Numbered from the stretch's first letter, positions 43,670 to 54,799 are shown. The stretch is DNA of 64,000 nt from Heterohyrax brucei (GCA_028571685.1 CM053141.1:135312833-135376832), one strand, 5' to 3'. Program-made: numbers and translations. The notes: generated by a model not told the origin, from the letters alone.

Positions 43670-43885
43670 CAAGTACTCTTCATTTGTTACATGCCATGGT
43701 CTATCTAGGAGCTTTTCATGCATTCACTCCATTTCCTGTTCACAAAAGCCCTATAAAGTAGGTTCTGTTAGTAGCCCTGCTTTAATGTGAGACAGCACGC
43801 TCAGGAAAACTAAATCACATGCCCAAATTTCCATGGCTAGTAAGCTTTCGGTTTCAAACAATAGTCTAACTCTGCCTTCAGAGAT
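43670..43885 (-). repeat. MIR SINE (antisense)
   Basis: 'CACAAAAGCCCTATAAAGTAGGTTCTGTTAG', 'AGGAAAACTAAATCACATGCCC' and 'CATGGCTAGTAAGCTTTCGG' match the antisense MIR. Confidence 0.7.
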
Positions 43886-44074
43886 CATGTGTTAAAATGT
43901 CACTCGGTTTTGCTACTAGGATAGTGACAATATGTATGAAACTTAATTTCTAAAATTGTTACCTGGCTTAATTATCTAGCAGGTTAACAAAACCTAACTT
44001 AAAATTGCAGTACCACCATTAAGTCAGTTTATGCCCTTAATGAAGTCATAATGTTTCTCTAGCTTACATGTTTT

Positions 44075-44215
44075 TCAACTGTAAATCAGCAATACTACCA
44101 ATTATTTCATGGGATATTGATGAGGATGAAATAAGATAATGTAAATGACCTAGCACAGTGCCTCAATACACAGATATGCAGTGCAAGTACTAAGTGAATA
44201 TTAGTTTTCTTACCA
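44075..44215 (+). repeat. MIR SINE
   Basis: 'GATATTGATGAGGATGAAATAAGATAATGTAAATGACCTAGCACAGTGCC' and 'AAGTACTAAGTGAATATTAG' match the 3' half of MIR in sense orientation. Confidence 0.65.
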
Positions 44216-44345
44216 TATTTACCATAATTACCAAATTATTGTATTTATTATTATTTATACTTTAATTTTTATTTGTAATAAATAAATTTTATTTATACTT
44301 TATTTTTTATTTATATAATTTATCATTATTATAATTATTGCTTTT
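44216..44345. repeat. AT-rich low-complexity tract
   Basis: TTTATACTTTAATTTTTATTTG and TTTATACTTTATTTTTTATTTA are two imperfect copies in a run of A and T, about 45 nt apart. Confidence 0.8.
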
Positions 44346-44539
44346 CTAGAAACAATGGTACTTCCCCATTCCTAGATTTCTGTTATTAGTTTTACTTTGA
44401 TGCACTACCTACTATTCTAAAATAGCTAGATATAATTATATAGGCATAAATATAAGTATAGATAGACACCAAAACAAGCCTATTTTTGTCACTTCTGAAT
44501 TGCATCAACCCTATAGGACAGACTACAAGTGCCCCATAG

Positions 44540-47500
44540 GGTTCCACCCCCATGTACTGTGTTGGCTTGTATGTTACTGTGATGCTATTGGTTCCTATGC
44601 AACTAACATTCAACTATCAGCAGGTTCAGCATGATGGACAGATTTCAGCTAATCTTCTAGACTAAGACAGACTAGAAAGAAAGACCCAGTAGTCTACTTC
44701 TGAAAAGAATTAGCCAGTGAAAACCTTATGATTTTCAGTGTAACACTGTCTGATATAGTGCCATAAAAATGAGTCCCTCATGCCAAAAGGCACTCAAAAG
44801 ATGATTGGGAAATAGTTGCCTCCTCAAAGTACAGTTGACCTTAATGATGCAGATAGAGTCAAGCTTTCAGGACTTTTATTTGCTGATGTGGCAACATTCA
44901 AAATGAGAAGAAATAGCTATAAATATCTACTAATAATTAAATCATGGAAGTGTGCAAAGTATGCATCTAGGAAAATTAGAATTCATGAAAATGAGACAGA
45001 ACACATAAACATCAATATCTCAAGCATCAGCAAGCTAAAATCGACTAGTGTCAGTCATTTTGAATCAAACAGTCATATGGTCTACAATGCTGGGAATGAC
45101 CTCTTGAAAAGGAGTGGCATTGTATTTACTATCAAAAAAGTACAACACTATCAGTGACAGGATAATATCCATACACATACAGGTAAGACCAATTAATACA
45201 ACTATTACTGATATTTTTCCACCAACCATTAAAGCCAAGGATGAAGAAACTAAGGATTTTACCAGATTCCACAATCAGAAATTGATGGAACATGCAACCT
45301 GGATGCATATAAAATTATTTGTGATTGGAATGCAAAAGTTGGAAACAAAGAAGAAGAATTAGTAGCTGGAAAATATAGCCTTGGTGACAGAAAGTCTGCA
45401 TCATAGACTTTTGTAAGACCAGAGATGTCTTCATTGCATATATCTTTTCTCACCAGCATGAATGGTAACTATATACGTGGACCTCACCAGATGGGATGCA
45501 TGGAATCAAATCAATGATATCTGTGGAAAAAGATGATGGAAAAATGCTGAATCATAAGTCAGAACAAAGCCAGGAACTGACTGTGGAACAGACCATCAAA
45601 TGCTCATATGCAAGTTCAAGTTAAAAACTGAAGAAAATTAGCACAAGTCCACAAGAGCCAAAATACGACTTTGAGTATATCTCACCTGAATTTAGAGATC
45701 ATCTGAAGAAGAGCTTGACACACTGAACACTAATGACCAAAGAAAGCAAAAAGTCATTAAAATGACAAGAAAGAAAAGACCAAAAATGGATGCAGAAGAC
45801 ATGCTTGAAACTTGCTGTTAAACACTAGGCATCTAAAGCAAAAAGAAGGAATGAAGTAAAAGAGCTGAATAGAAAATTTCGAGTGGTAACTCAAGAAGAC
45901 AAAGTCAAGTATTATAACATGTGCAAAGACCTAGAGATCACCTAGAGATAGAACACCAAAAAGGGAGAACATGTTCAGTATTTCTGGAGCTGAAACAACA
46001 AAATTAAAAATTCAAGCCTCCAGTTCCAATGGTGAAGGATTCTACAGGGAAAATATTAAATGACACAGGAAGCATCACAAGAAAATAGAAGGAATACACA
46101 GTCACCATATCAAAAAGAATTGATCAGTGTTCAACTATTTCAGACGGTAGCATACGATCCAAAATGCATGATACTGAAGAAGTCCAAGCTACGCTGAAGG
46201 CACTGGTGAAAAACGAGACTCTGGGAGTTGACACACTACCAACTGAGGTGTTTCAATAAATGGATGCAGTGCTGGAAGTGCTCACTCTTGAATGCAAAAA
46301 AATTTTAGAAGATAGCTAACTTGCTAACCAACTGGAAGAAATTCATGTTAACGTCTGTTCTCAAGAAAGGTGAGCCAACTGAATAAGAAAATTACTGAAT
46401 AATTTCATTACTATCACATACAAGTAAATTTTTACTGAATTATCATTCAAAAACAGCTGTACCAGTATACTGACAGAAAACTCACAGAAATTCAAGCTGG
46501 ATTCAGAAGTGGACGTGGAATGAAAATTATCACTGCTGTTGTCAGATGGATCCTGACTGAAAATAGAGAATACCAGGAAGATGCTTACTTCTGTTTTATT
46601 GACTAGGCAAAGACATTCAACTGTGCAAATCATAATGAATTATGGATAACATTTCAAAGAATGTGGATTCTAGAACACTTAACTGTGCTCATGAGGAACT
46701 TGAACATGGATCAAGAGGCAACCATTGAAACAGAAGAAGGAGATACACCATGGTTTAGAGTCAGAAAAGGTATACATCATTGTTAAATCCTATCACCATA
46801 CCTATTCAGTCTATCTGCTGGGCAAATAACCTGAGAAGTAGAGCTATATAAAGAAGAATTGGGCATCAAGCTTGGAAGAAGATTCATTAATAACCTGTGT
46901 TACACAGATGACACAACCATTCTTGCTGAAAGTAAAGAGGACTTGAAACATTTACTGATGAAGATTGAAGACCTTAGTCTTCAGTATGGATTCTATCTCA
47001 ACATAAGGAAAATAAAAATGGTCCAATAAACAATGTTATGATAAATGGAGAAAAGATTGAAGTTGTGAAGGATTTCATTTTACTTGAATCCACAATCAAC
47101 ACCCAGGGAATCTCAGTTAACAAATTGAAAGATATACTGCATTGGGCAAATCTGCTGCAAAAGAACTCTAAAGAAAAGCAAAGACCTTGCCTTGAAAATT
47201 TAGGTGTGTCTGACCCAAGCCATGAAGTTTTCAGTCACCTCGTGTGTGGGACATCTGGACAATGAATAAGGGAAACTGAGGAAGAACTGATGCCTTTGAA
47301 TTGCCATGTTGGCAATGTGTTCTAAATATAGCAGGGACTGACGAAAGAATGAACAAATTTGTCTTGAAAGCAGTACAACCAGAATACTCCTTAAAAACAA
47401 AGATAGTGACACTGTTTCTCATACACTGGTCATGTTATCTGGAGGGATCAGCCTTTGGAGTAGGACATCATGCTTGTTAAAGTACAGGGTCAATGAAAAA

Positions 47501-47661
47501 GAAAAAAACCCTCAGTGAGACATACTGACACAGTGGCTGGAAAAGGGTCTCAAGAGGAACATGATTGTGCGCCTGGCACAGGACTCAGTAGTGTTTTGTT
47601 TTGTTGTACATAGGGTCTCTCTGAGCAGGAACTCACTTGACAGCACCTAACAAAACAACAG
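44540..47661 (+). mobile_element. RTE/BovB-class LINE, near full length, inactive
   Basis: About 3.1 kb. It starts in the 5' UTR (ACTGTGTTGGCTTGTATGTTACTGTG) and ends with the family tail (ACTTGACAGCACCTAACAAAACAAC). The AP-endonuclease region is at about 44920-45640. Where the family reads a TWNVR-like motif this copy has SWKCA, and the ISELKW motif reads ISKLKS, so the catalytic Asn and Glu are replaced by Lys. The reverse transcriptase is at about 46100-47030. Its first Asp box carries a TAG (FID*AKTFNC near 46599) and YADD reads YTDD (near 46900-46911). The 113-codon frame 44816-45157 is the longest remnant. It cannot make a working protein. Confidence 0.9.
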
Positions 47662-47704
47662 TAGTGTTTTCAACTCTTTAAATTGTTATGAAAGTGGACT
47701 GTCA

Positions 47705-47790
47705 CATCTTTTCTCCCGTGAAGCAGCTGGTGAATATGAACTGCCAACATTTGGGTTAGCAACCAAGCACTGAATCACTGCACCACTTAA
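47705..47790 (-). mobile_element. AfroSINE fragment (head half)
   Basis: 'GCAGCTGGTGAATATGAACTGCCAACATTTGGGTTAGCAACCAAGCAC' and 'ACTGCACCACTT' are the head half of a short-type AfroSINE read tail to head. The tail half is absent. Confidence 0.7.
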
Positions 47791-47794
47791 TCAC

Positions 47795-47950
47795 AATGCT
47801 CAATGGAGTAGGTACTATTATTGAATTTTATAGCTGAGGAACCCAGTTCAGAGGGAACTAAATATCAAGTCCAAAATGACAAGCTGTTAAGTAGTGGAAT
47901 TTGAACATGATCTGGATTCAGATTTCATGCACATAGTCACAGTTTAGTCT
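47795..47950 (-). repeat. MIR SINE (antisense)
   Basis: 'GAGTAGGTACTATTATTGAATTTTATAGCTGAGGAACCCAG' and 'AGTCCAAAATGACAAGCTGTTAAGTAGTGGAATTTGAAC' form the antisense MIR core. Confidence 0.75.
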
Positions 47951-49054
47951 TTAAATCTGATGTCTGGCCACCTTGATGATGATATTTGCTTTCTTTTTTA
48001 AGAGCCAGTAACATTACTGCATATACAACATCATAGTGTTTGGAGTAGAAAGCAAAGCCCAAAATGCTGGAGAAGCTTCAAGATCAAAAACTTTCAAGCT
48101 ATACTTCCATTCAGATGTGTGTAGCTGAATTTTCTATTGATCCCAACTTGTGAGCATTTCATTATTTTAAAAATCTGTTCCACATTCTTTGATTAAATAA
48201 ACGTGTTTTATATGAGAAGTATTTCTTAATTTTTAGCTATAAAATTTAGCATTTTTATAGCTAAAACAATTTTATAGCTGACTTGTCTTTATCCTTATTG
48301 GAATAATACTGTTGTAATTAATTGTTGGCTGTAGGACTGACATTGTTCAGTGATAGTTACAAAAGCATGTGATATACCCTAGTGTTGCACTTGATTGAGA
48401 TGACAAATGTTAAAATGACATTATTCTGATGGCTCCCAATGAGGCATGCATCTGAAAGAGGTCAGAAGTGCAGGTTGTTTTTCCTTGGGTCATCATTAAC
48501 ATAGGTTCATAGAGATGTTTTCAAATATAACCATAAGAATCAACCATGGTCTTGAATGAATTTCCTTAACTTGGTTTATTTGATTTCTTTTTCTTTTCTT
48601 TCTTTCTTTTTTTTCTTTCCTTTGCCAGGAAATGAGAAGGGACTTGGTAAAATGGAAGTGGAGAAGAAATGCAATATTAAATACAGGTATAAAATTCTTT
48701 GAGTCTAGATAAATCTTTAGCTTATAAAGTGGCAAGCTGCTATCTGTAGTACTCAAAGTCAAATCTTTTTGTTACATTTTCACTTTTTTGTTTTTGTTGA
48801 TCTCAAGTGCTCAGAATGGATAACCATAATTCTTCATTCATGTCACACTCTGTGTAAACATGGCATGACCATGCTCTTACCTATTTAATTGTTCAGTTAT
48901 TTGGCTTAATAATATAATAAGTACTGTGATTCTACAATTCAACTGAAAGATAGAGTCTTGACAATAACCCAAAACTAACCATATGATCTTCTATCCTGTT
49001 CCTCTGAATCTCCTGAAACTGAAGTAAGCATCATTTTCAATGCCTTGGTCATCC
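47951..49054. other. No recognisable gene
   Basis: Unique-looking. A CTTT-rich tract lies at 48585-48623. Confidence 0.45.
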
Positions 49055-49055
49055 T

Positions 49056-49358
49056 ACCCTTGTTGTTATTAACTGCCTGTGAGTGGCTCTGACTCACGCA
49101 AGCCTCCGAAACAGATCAGACTGTTGTGACCCATGGTGCTTTTGTTGGCTGATTTTTTGGAATTGATCATCAGGCCTTTCTTCCTAGTCTGTCTTAGTGT
49201 GGAAACTCTGCTGTAATCTGTTTAACATCATAGCAACATGCGAGACTCTACAGAGAGATGCATGGTAGCTGCACGTAAGTTGCACTGGCTGATGTCAAAC
49301 CTGAGTCTCCCATGTGGAAGACAAAAGAATTCCACCACTGAACCATCACTGCCCACAT
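49056..49358 (-). mobile_element. tRNA-Gly-headed SINE with RTE-derived body
   Basis: On the minus strand the head 'GGCAGTGATGGTTCAGTGGTGGAATTC' (box A) and 'GTCTTCCACATGGGAGACTCAGGTTTGAC' (TCC at the anticodon position; box B) is tRNA-Gly-like. The body 'TGTTGCTATGATGTTAAACAG' and 'AAGACAGACTAGGAAGAAAGGCCTGATGATC' resembles the RTE 5' region at 44630-44700. The end is the RTE/AfroSINE-type tail (GTGAGTCAGAGCCACTCACAGGCAGTTAATAACAACAA). Confidence 0.8.
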
Positions 49359-49389
49359 TATACCCTAGATTTGCTTTATGTTATTTTTA

Positions 49390-49560
49390 ATCCATCTTTG
49401 TCCCTAAAAAATAAGTACTTTCATGCCTTTATGAAAAGATACCATAGCATACATAATATTTGGGGACTTATTTTATCTATTTAATATAATATTGCTAATA
49501 TTTGTCCATATTTTTGCATGACACTGCATTTAATATTTTTGAGTGTTGTGTAATGTTGAA
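49390..49560 (-). repeat. Old L1 fragment (antisense), left part
   Basis: 'TTTTTGCATGACACTGCATTTAATATTTTTGAGTG' and the preceding text resemble antisense L1 ORF2. The match continues beyond the SINE at 49565. Confidence 0.45.
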
Positions 49561-49564
49561 GAGC

Positions 49565-49711
49565 CATAGTTGTACAATAGTAAACTGATAAGGCTGCTAA
49601 CCAGAAGGTCAGCAGTTCAAATCTAGCAGCTGCTCATTAGAAACTCTATGGGACATCTCTACTCTGTTCTACAGGATTGCTGTGGGTTGGAATCAACTCA
49701 ACAGTAACAAG
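49565..49711 (+). mobile_element. AfroSINE (short type)
   Basis: 'GTACAATAGTAAACTGATAAGGCTGCTAACCAGAAGGTCAGCAGTTCAAATC', 'ACTCTATGGGACATCTCTACTCTG' and 'GTGGGTTGGAATCAACTCAACAGTAACAAG'. A (GACA)n/(GATA)n microsatellite (49712-49752) follows the tail. Confidence 0.85.
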
Positions 49712-49752
49712 ATGGACAGACAGAAAGACAGACATAGACAGATAGATAGATA
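49712..49752. repeat. (GACA)n/(GATA)n microsatellite
   Basis: GACAGACAGAAAGACAGACA then TAGACAGATAGATAGATA, directly after the SINE tail. It is a common outcome of SINE tail growth. Confidence 0.95.
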
Positions 49753-49754
49753 AC

Positions 49755-50100
49755 ACTGTATTGTATTTTCAAAGTTCATTCATCCACCCTTCTGATTATA
49801 TGTTGTTTCCAGGTTGTTTTTATCTCCCCCTGTTGTGAACAATGCTGTCATAATCCTTTATCCTATTCTAGATATGTGAATGCTTTCCAGGGATGTATTC
49901 CTAGGTATGGAATTGACAGATCATAAATATTAAGCATTGATCTTTAGAAATAATATATTTTCCAAAATGGTTACACTAATTTGTGTCTCCACACACAATA
50001 CGTAAGAAATCTGGTTATCCTAAACACCCCTTAACACTTAATATTGTCAGACTTTTAACTGTTGCCCATTGATGAAAACCGTGTCTCATTTTAGACTCAT
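49755..50100 (-). repeat. Old L1 fragment (antisense), right part
   Basis: 'TGTTTCCAGGTTGTTTTTATC', 'TTGTGAACAATGCTGTCATAATCC', 'TTCCTAGGTATGGAATTGACAGATCATA' and 'CCAAAATGGTTACACTAATTTG' give the standard antisense L1 ORF2 text. Confidence 0.7.
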
Positions 50101-50234
50101 TCTCCCCACCCTGATCATTAATGATAACAAATGTCTCTTCACTGTTACAGGACAGGAATGACAGTGTAGGGATATATGCTTATCACTGACAATTTTTCTG
50201 TCTTACAGAATTGTCTCTTTGTGCTTTATTCATG

Positions 50235-50455
50235 TAGATCAAGGATTAGCAACTTTTTTTCTGTAAAACAGTAAGTTTAGGCTTTTTGGACCAGACAGTC
50301 TCTTTAACAACTATTCTGCTCTGTCTTTTAATGTAATAGTAGTCATAGGCTATACATAAATGAATGGGTAAAATTTTATTTGCAGTAAAACAAACAGTGG
50401 ACGAAATTTTACCTGCAGAATGCGGTTTTGTGACTCTTGGCTTAGATCACCAGAG
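50235..50455 (+). repeat. hAT-Charlie-like non-autonomous DNA transposon remnant
   Basis: 'AGCAACTTTTTTTCTGTAAAACAG...TTTAGGCTTTTTGGACCAGACAGTCTC' and 'ACAAACAGTGGACGAAATTTTACC' match the layout of a widespread mammalian hAT-derived repeat ('CTTTTTCTGTAAAGGGCC...TTTTAGGCTTTG'). I do not give a subfamily. Confidence 0.55.
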
Positions 50456-50734
50456 AGCTTCATTGCTCTGTTTATCATGAATACAGAATGCTTTATTTAA
50501 GATCATCACAGTGCATTGAACATATATTTCCTGCTATAGTATACTGTGTTTTAACATATTATTGCATTAGACAAAACTGTTTATATTTCAGGCTAATTCT
50601 CTGTAAGTAACAAGAAAACCACTGCTAAACTTTTACAATTTTAACTTTTAACTGAAAAAATCAAATCTTTATATGTTAGCTAATTATTTTTGCAATGATT
50701 CTTCAAGTTGGATATAATCTGGTATAATTTGCAG

Positions 50735-50864
50735 ATGAGAAAATCCAGGATCAGAGAATTTTAAGTAATTTATCCAAAGTCACACAGTGAAAAAGTGTCA
50801 AAAATAGTATTTGAACTTGGATTTGCCTGCACCCAAACTATGCTCACAGTTTCCTACTGTGAAC
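50735..50864 (-). repeat. MIR SINE (antisense)
   Basis: 'GATGAGAAAATCCAGGATCAGAGAATTTTAAGTAATTTATCCAAAGTCACACAG' is the antisense MIR core. Confidence 0.8.
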
Positions 50865-50950
50865 AAGAACGCCATGATTATTATCCTATTCTATATATGC
50901 AAATGTTTTCCAGGGATATATATGAAGGTGTGGCATTGTTCCTCATGCTC
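50865..50950 (-). repeat. Old L1 fragment (antisense)
   Basis: 'TTATCCTATTCTATATATGCAAATGTTTTCCAGGGATATATATGAAGG' parallels 'TTATCCTATTCTAGATATGTGAATGCTTTCCAGGGATGTATTCC' at 49859-49902, so it is a second piece of the same old L1 region. Confidence 0.6.
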
Positions 50951-51069
50951 ACAATAACAAGAAATCAGCTATTTGATTGTTATTTATGAACTGCCAATCC
51001 CTCATCTAAGTGGTCTTTACCTGTGGATCCTGTAAGTCACCACAGCTGGTATTTAGTATTTTCTTTTTT

Positions 51070-51280
51070 TTAAAATGTGCCCAGTACTGCGACAGCTCAC
51101 GTGCATGTAGTGTCTGACTTTGTTCTTGTTCAATTCTTTAGTATTGATATTACACTGTCATGTTGTATATATGAAGAAATTGTGTCTAATAGAGGTAAAA
51201 TTAGTTGCTCAAGTCATATGGCTAGTAATCTGTCAAGTAGGAATCATGCAACCAAAGTCAGTATCCTTCAGCATCCTGCT
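51070..51280 (-). repeat. MIR SINE (antisense)
   Basis: 'GTGCCCAGTACTGCGACAG', 'ATATGAAGAAATTGTGTCTAATAGAGG' and 'TTGCTCAAGTCATATGGCTAGTAATC' are the antisense MIR in order. Confidence 0.7.
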
Positions 51281-51676
51281 TCACTGTCTCCCATCTGACT
51301 ACACAGACATAGCATGGCTGAGGAACTCTATGAAGGAAAATATAGAGATTGCATTAAAAAGACTGGCCATGTAGCTGCCTGGCTGTGAGTTATCATCATA
51401 TACCTATCACCATTCATGTTTGCCTGCAATGTAAACTTTTCCTCCAGAGCAATAAAATATCTTGTGCTATTAATGTCCCTGATTTCCATAATCCTGGGCA
51501 CTTCTGTCTCAGAAATATTGCTACTATTTCCTTTGAAGGGTAGAAAGAAGCTGCTCTGTGAGATATTATCACTTCTGGCATGATTGTCACAATACTGCTA
51601 AGAAGGGTTCTGCAAAAATTTGCCTTTTCAGAAAAGTGTACTTGTTTGCCTGAAATGAGAGACATTTGTAATAGCT

Positions 51677-51708
51677 TCCTCCCTCCCTCCCTCCTTTCCT
51701 TCCTTCCA
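51677..51708. repeat. (CCCT)n/(CCTT)n microsatellite
   Basis: CTTCCTCCCTCCCTCCCTCC followed by TTTCCTTCCTTCC. Confidence 0.9.
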
Positions 51709-51739
51709 TATAGCTCATTCAATAATTTCTCACATACAA

Positions 51740-52625
51740 GGGTAAGTCACTAAGTATTGCTGCTAGGATTCTAATTCATATATGTATGGTTTTATGCTAA
51801 ACAAAATGTGCTTCAACCTGTCTCTGCAGCAGTAGATGGCTGCAGACAAGTTCCCTCAGTAATACATTTGTCTTAGTCTCATTAAAGTGCCTTCAAAAAA
51901 AAAAAAAAGGATGCTTTTTGTGCCATGGGAAAAAATAATTTTGAAGTCAGTGCTAATATCAAATTGTTAACAAAATGCAAGTGGACATCTCCCCAAATCA
52001 CTTAAGCTTTGCAACAAGTTTATGAGAATGTTGCTTTCCATAAAATAACAGTTTTTAGATGGATCAAGTGTTTTGAGGAAGATTGGGAGTATCTAAAAGA
52101 TGAACCAAGAGAAAGAAGACTGCTCAGAAGATTGCACTGAATATTTTTTAGGGATTCCAAAGAGGTAATTTTAATACATTTTCTCAAAGGACACAGAATG
52201 ATTATCATGAAGAAGTTTTAAGAAAAACTGAAAACTGCATTGGTGAGAAAAACAGCACAAAATTTGCTCCAAGGAATCTTTTTTATAGGACAATGTGCCT
52301 GCTCATTGAGGGCTGCCGTTCTACAAGAGTTCACTGAGAAACCTTAGGCCCTCTACTCTACAGCCCAATCTTGCCCTTATAAGACTTCCTTTTCTCTGAT
52401 AAAACTAAAGGAAGATTTAAAAGGAACATAATCAGAGTCCCTTGAAGATGCAAACTATGGTTTTGACATGGTGTAAATCAAAGAGTACAGAATTCTTCAG
52501 GTTTACAAAGACGTAAACATCCCCTTCAGACGGGTATTAACCTAGATGGAGGATATGTTGAGAAACAATAGTGTTACATTCTTATACTTTCGTTTAATAA
52601 AGGATTCTATGATTTTGTAGCAATA
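51740..52625 (+). pseudogene. Mariner-family transposase fossil
   Basis: Three transposase regions read in order, in shifted frames. The helix-turn-helix and linker region is at 52017-52124 (QVYENVAFHKITVFRWIKCF, then EEDWEYLKDEPRERR), matching the mariner 'TVFRWFKRFKEGREDVEDDPRSGRP' layout. The end of the catalytic core is at about 52360-52420 (LYSPILP, then F..FLFSDKTKGRF, with a frameshift), matching 'YSPDLAPCDFFLFPKLK'. The catalytic Asp of PDL reads Ile. The C-terminus is at 52507-52569 (QRRKHPLQTGINLDGGYVEKQ, stop). Many frameshifts and stops. I could not define terminal inverted repeats. An A-run lies at 51895-51909. Confidence 0.8.
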
Positions 52626-52739
52626 TTTTTTAACTTAACCTCCTATTTTCCATTCATTTAACAGTTACTTAGTGAACTGCTACTCTGCATTAGACATTGA
52701 AAACAAAAGAAACAAAAAACCTTTTGTCATCTGGTCTGT

Positions 52740-52912
52740 TCCAACTCACAGCCAAGCCAAGCCAAGTGCCGGTCGGATCCGACTCATGGTGACACTAAAA
52801 GACAGAGGCTAACTGCCCCAAAGGCTTTCCAAGGAGTAGCTGGTGGATTTGAGCTGCTGATCTTTTGGTTAGCCATCGATGGCCTAACCATAGTGCCAGC
52901 AGGACTCCTCCA
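52740..52912 (-). mobile_element. AfroSINE with a doubled tail
   Basis: The minus strand has head and body ('GAGTCCTGCTGGCACTATGG', 'AACCAAAAGATCAGCAGCTCAAATCCACCAGC') and a first tail 'CACCATGAGTCGGATCCGACCGGCACTTGGCTTGGCTTGG'. A second partial tail 'GTGAGTTGGAACAGACCAGATGACAAAAGG' follows. The first tail's GGATCC and CACTTGGCTTGG variant matches the short insertions in the L1 at 38327 and 40777. Confidence 0.85.
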
Positions 52913-52914
52913 TC

Positions 52915-53500
52915 TGACATTGAGCTGGGATAAAAAGATGATTGTGGCCTGGTCATGCCGTCAGTAACTAGACAGTAAAACAAAGGCAGGTAGACATAAA
53001 AACAAGTCAGTAAGCATAATAAAGCCTTGCCACACAGTATGTGTTCATCTAGAAGCTTGTTAAAATTACGGAGTTACAGGTCTCACCCCAGATCTCCTGA
53101 ATTACAGTGTATATTTAACAAATGCATATTTTTGTGCCCATTAAAATTAGAGAAGCACTTCTGTAGAGGTTTGTGATGGCATGCAGTCAGGATTGTCATG
53201 AGATAAAAAGGAAACACTAGTTACTTCTCTAGGGTAAGCAGATATTTTAAGAAACATTTCATAGGGTATAATGCCTTATCTGGGTATTGTGAAATGTACA
53301 GATGTTTGGCACAGAGACAAGAAATAAATGTAGCCTTGGCAGAGTGGGTGGGCAAACCATGACCTAGCCAAAGACCTGAAAACACTTGGGGCTCTTGGGG
53401 AATCACAAGGGTGTTAATGCGACTTAAGGGCAGAGTCATTGATAAGAGCCTCCAAACCAGTAAATCCGCTAAGGAATTTGGACTTGATTCTCTGGGCAAG
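52915..53500. repeat. L2/CR1-class and MER5-like remnants
   Basis: 53055-53165 ('TTGTTAAAATTACGGAGTTACAGGTCTCACCCCAGATCTCCTGAATTACAG', then 'AAGCACTTCTG') has the MER5A-type layout. The flanks ('AGACAGTAAAACAAAGGCAGG') resemble old L2/CR1 LINE 3' text. Weakly supported. Confidence 0.4.
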
Positions 53501-53660
53501 TGGTTCTTCACATTAGATGAAAATTAGAATCATTCTGGAAATGTTTGAAAATACAGAAGCTTGAGTTCTACTCTCAGAAATTCTAATTTTCTCTGTATTT
53601 TATTTTTTTAAGTGAACCAGGTGATTCAGGTGTGTTGAGTGGGTTGAGAACTACTGTTTT
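53501..53660. repeat. MER5A-like hAT element
   Basis: The unit starts AGTGGTTCTTCACATTAGATG and ends GGGTTGAGAACTACTG, which are approximate terminal inverted repeats (CAGTGGTTCTC...GAGAACCACTG in the family). The middle has 'GAATCATTCTGGAAATG' and 'GTGATTCAGGTG'-like text. Confidence 0.65.
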
Positions 53661-54110
53661 AGGCTATGGGAAGCCTTTGAAAAGATTTAAATAGGAGAGC
53701 AGGGTGACTGGATCACCCTGTTGGTATCAAGAAGTCAGTTTAAGAGGCTATTCAGTCACCTGGCAGAGAAAACATGGGCCTCCAGGGAAGACTAAAGGGG
53801 CCAGCTGGGTGATGTAACTGCAGGGAGCTGGGTGTACCATACAGGAAGGGAGTGAAGGCAGTGGTGCAAGCTGAAGAGTACATGCCACCCGGAAGCACTT
53901 ACATTTAATTTTAATCTAAACATGTCTATGGTTTGGGTCCAGTTAGAGGCATTACAAGGCGGTAAGAGTGAGATTTATGAGGAGGAAGTCAAAATGATAA
54001 GATAGATATAAGCTGACAGGAAAGTTAGCATCGGAAAAGCCCACATGGGCAAGGATGACAAAAGCCAGGAAGAGAATCATTCTCCTCTAGGAATATAATG
54101 GAAATACCTT
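53661..54110 (+). repeat. L2/CR1-class LINE-like remnant
   Basis: 'AGGCTATGGGAAGCCTTTGAAAAGATTTAAATAGGAGAGCAGGGTGACTGG' and 'AGGCTATTCAGTCACC' have the character of an old LINE 3' region common in mammals. The family is not fixed. Confidence 0.4.
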
Positions 54111-54419
54111 TCCTTTTGCTCTAGAAATCCTGATGCAAACAAAGAAAAAAACAATTAGAACCTCTAAAATAAAAGCCTTCGGTTTTATTTTACAACTATG
54201 AAGTTATGAAACTACAGTCTCATCAAAAGGGTGAAATAGGTTCAAATACTGAGGCTGTTGGCTTGAAACTGTCATAGGAAAGCCTTCATTTTGATTAATA
54301 TAATTGAAGTGTTAAGTGTGTATCTGCAAGCTGCAGTCAAGTCGGTAAAATGTTATTCATTTTTTAAATGAATCTGTCAGAAGTTCTACAGGTATTCTGC
54401 CAACACTGAATTGAATTTC

Positions 54420-54545
54420 CACAGCTTAACTACAGATATTACTATTTTATAAATGGGTAAACTGAGATACTGAAAATTCAGTCCCTTGATGAGATAGCCA
54501 ACAGCTGTTTTGCAAACAGACCACTGAAGTCCTCAGTAGACCAAA
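54420..54545 (-). repeat. MIR SINE (antisense)
   Basis: 'ATATTACTATTTTATAAATGGGTAAACTGAGATACTGAAAATTCAG' is the antisense MIR core. Confidence 0.65.
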
Positions 54546-54799
54546 CTGATGCTATCCCTGGTGACCATTTTGTAAAGTGAGCAAATTTAATTAAGGCTCT
54601 AAATCAGTGTTGAGAGGCACCCAGGTAGATAATAAAAAATATCACCAACTTCATCCTATCATGATTTACTACAGAGAGAGATATTAACTCAAAAATCTGA
54701 GGACTCTCTATGTTCATTCTGCAGAGTATAAAACTTAATTCCACCACAATAAATTAATAAGTAATTCATGATTGCCATAGGACTCTGTTTTTCTAAGCC

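Noticed and set aside
49290-49358. tRNA-Gly gene on the minus strand
   Set aside because: The tRNA-like part is the head of a longer SINE with an RTE-type tail and has substitutions in stems; it is not an independent tRNA gene.
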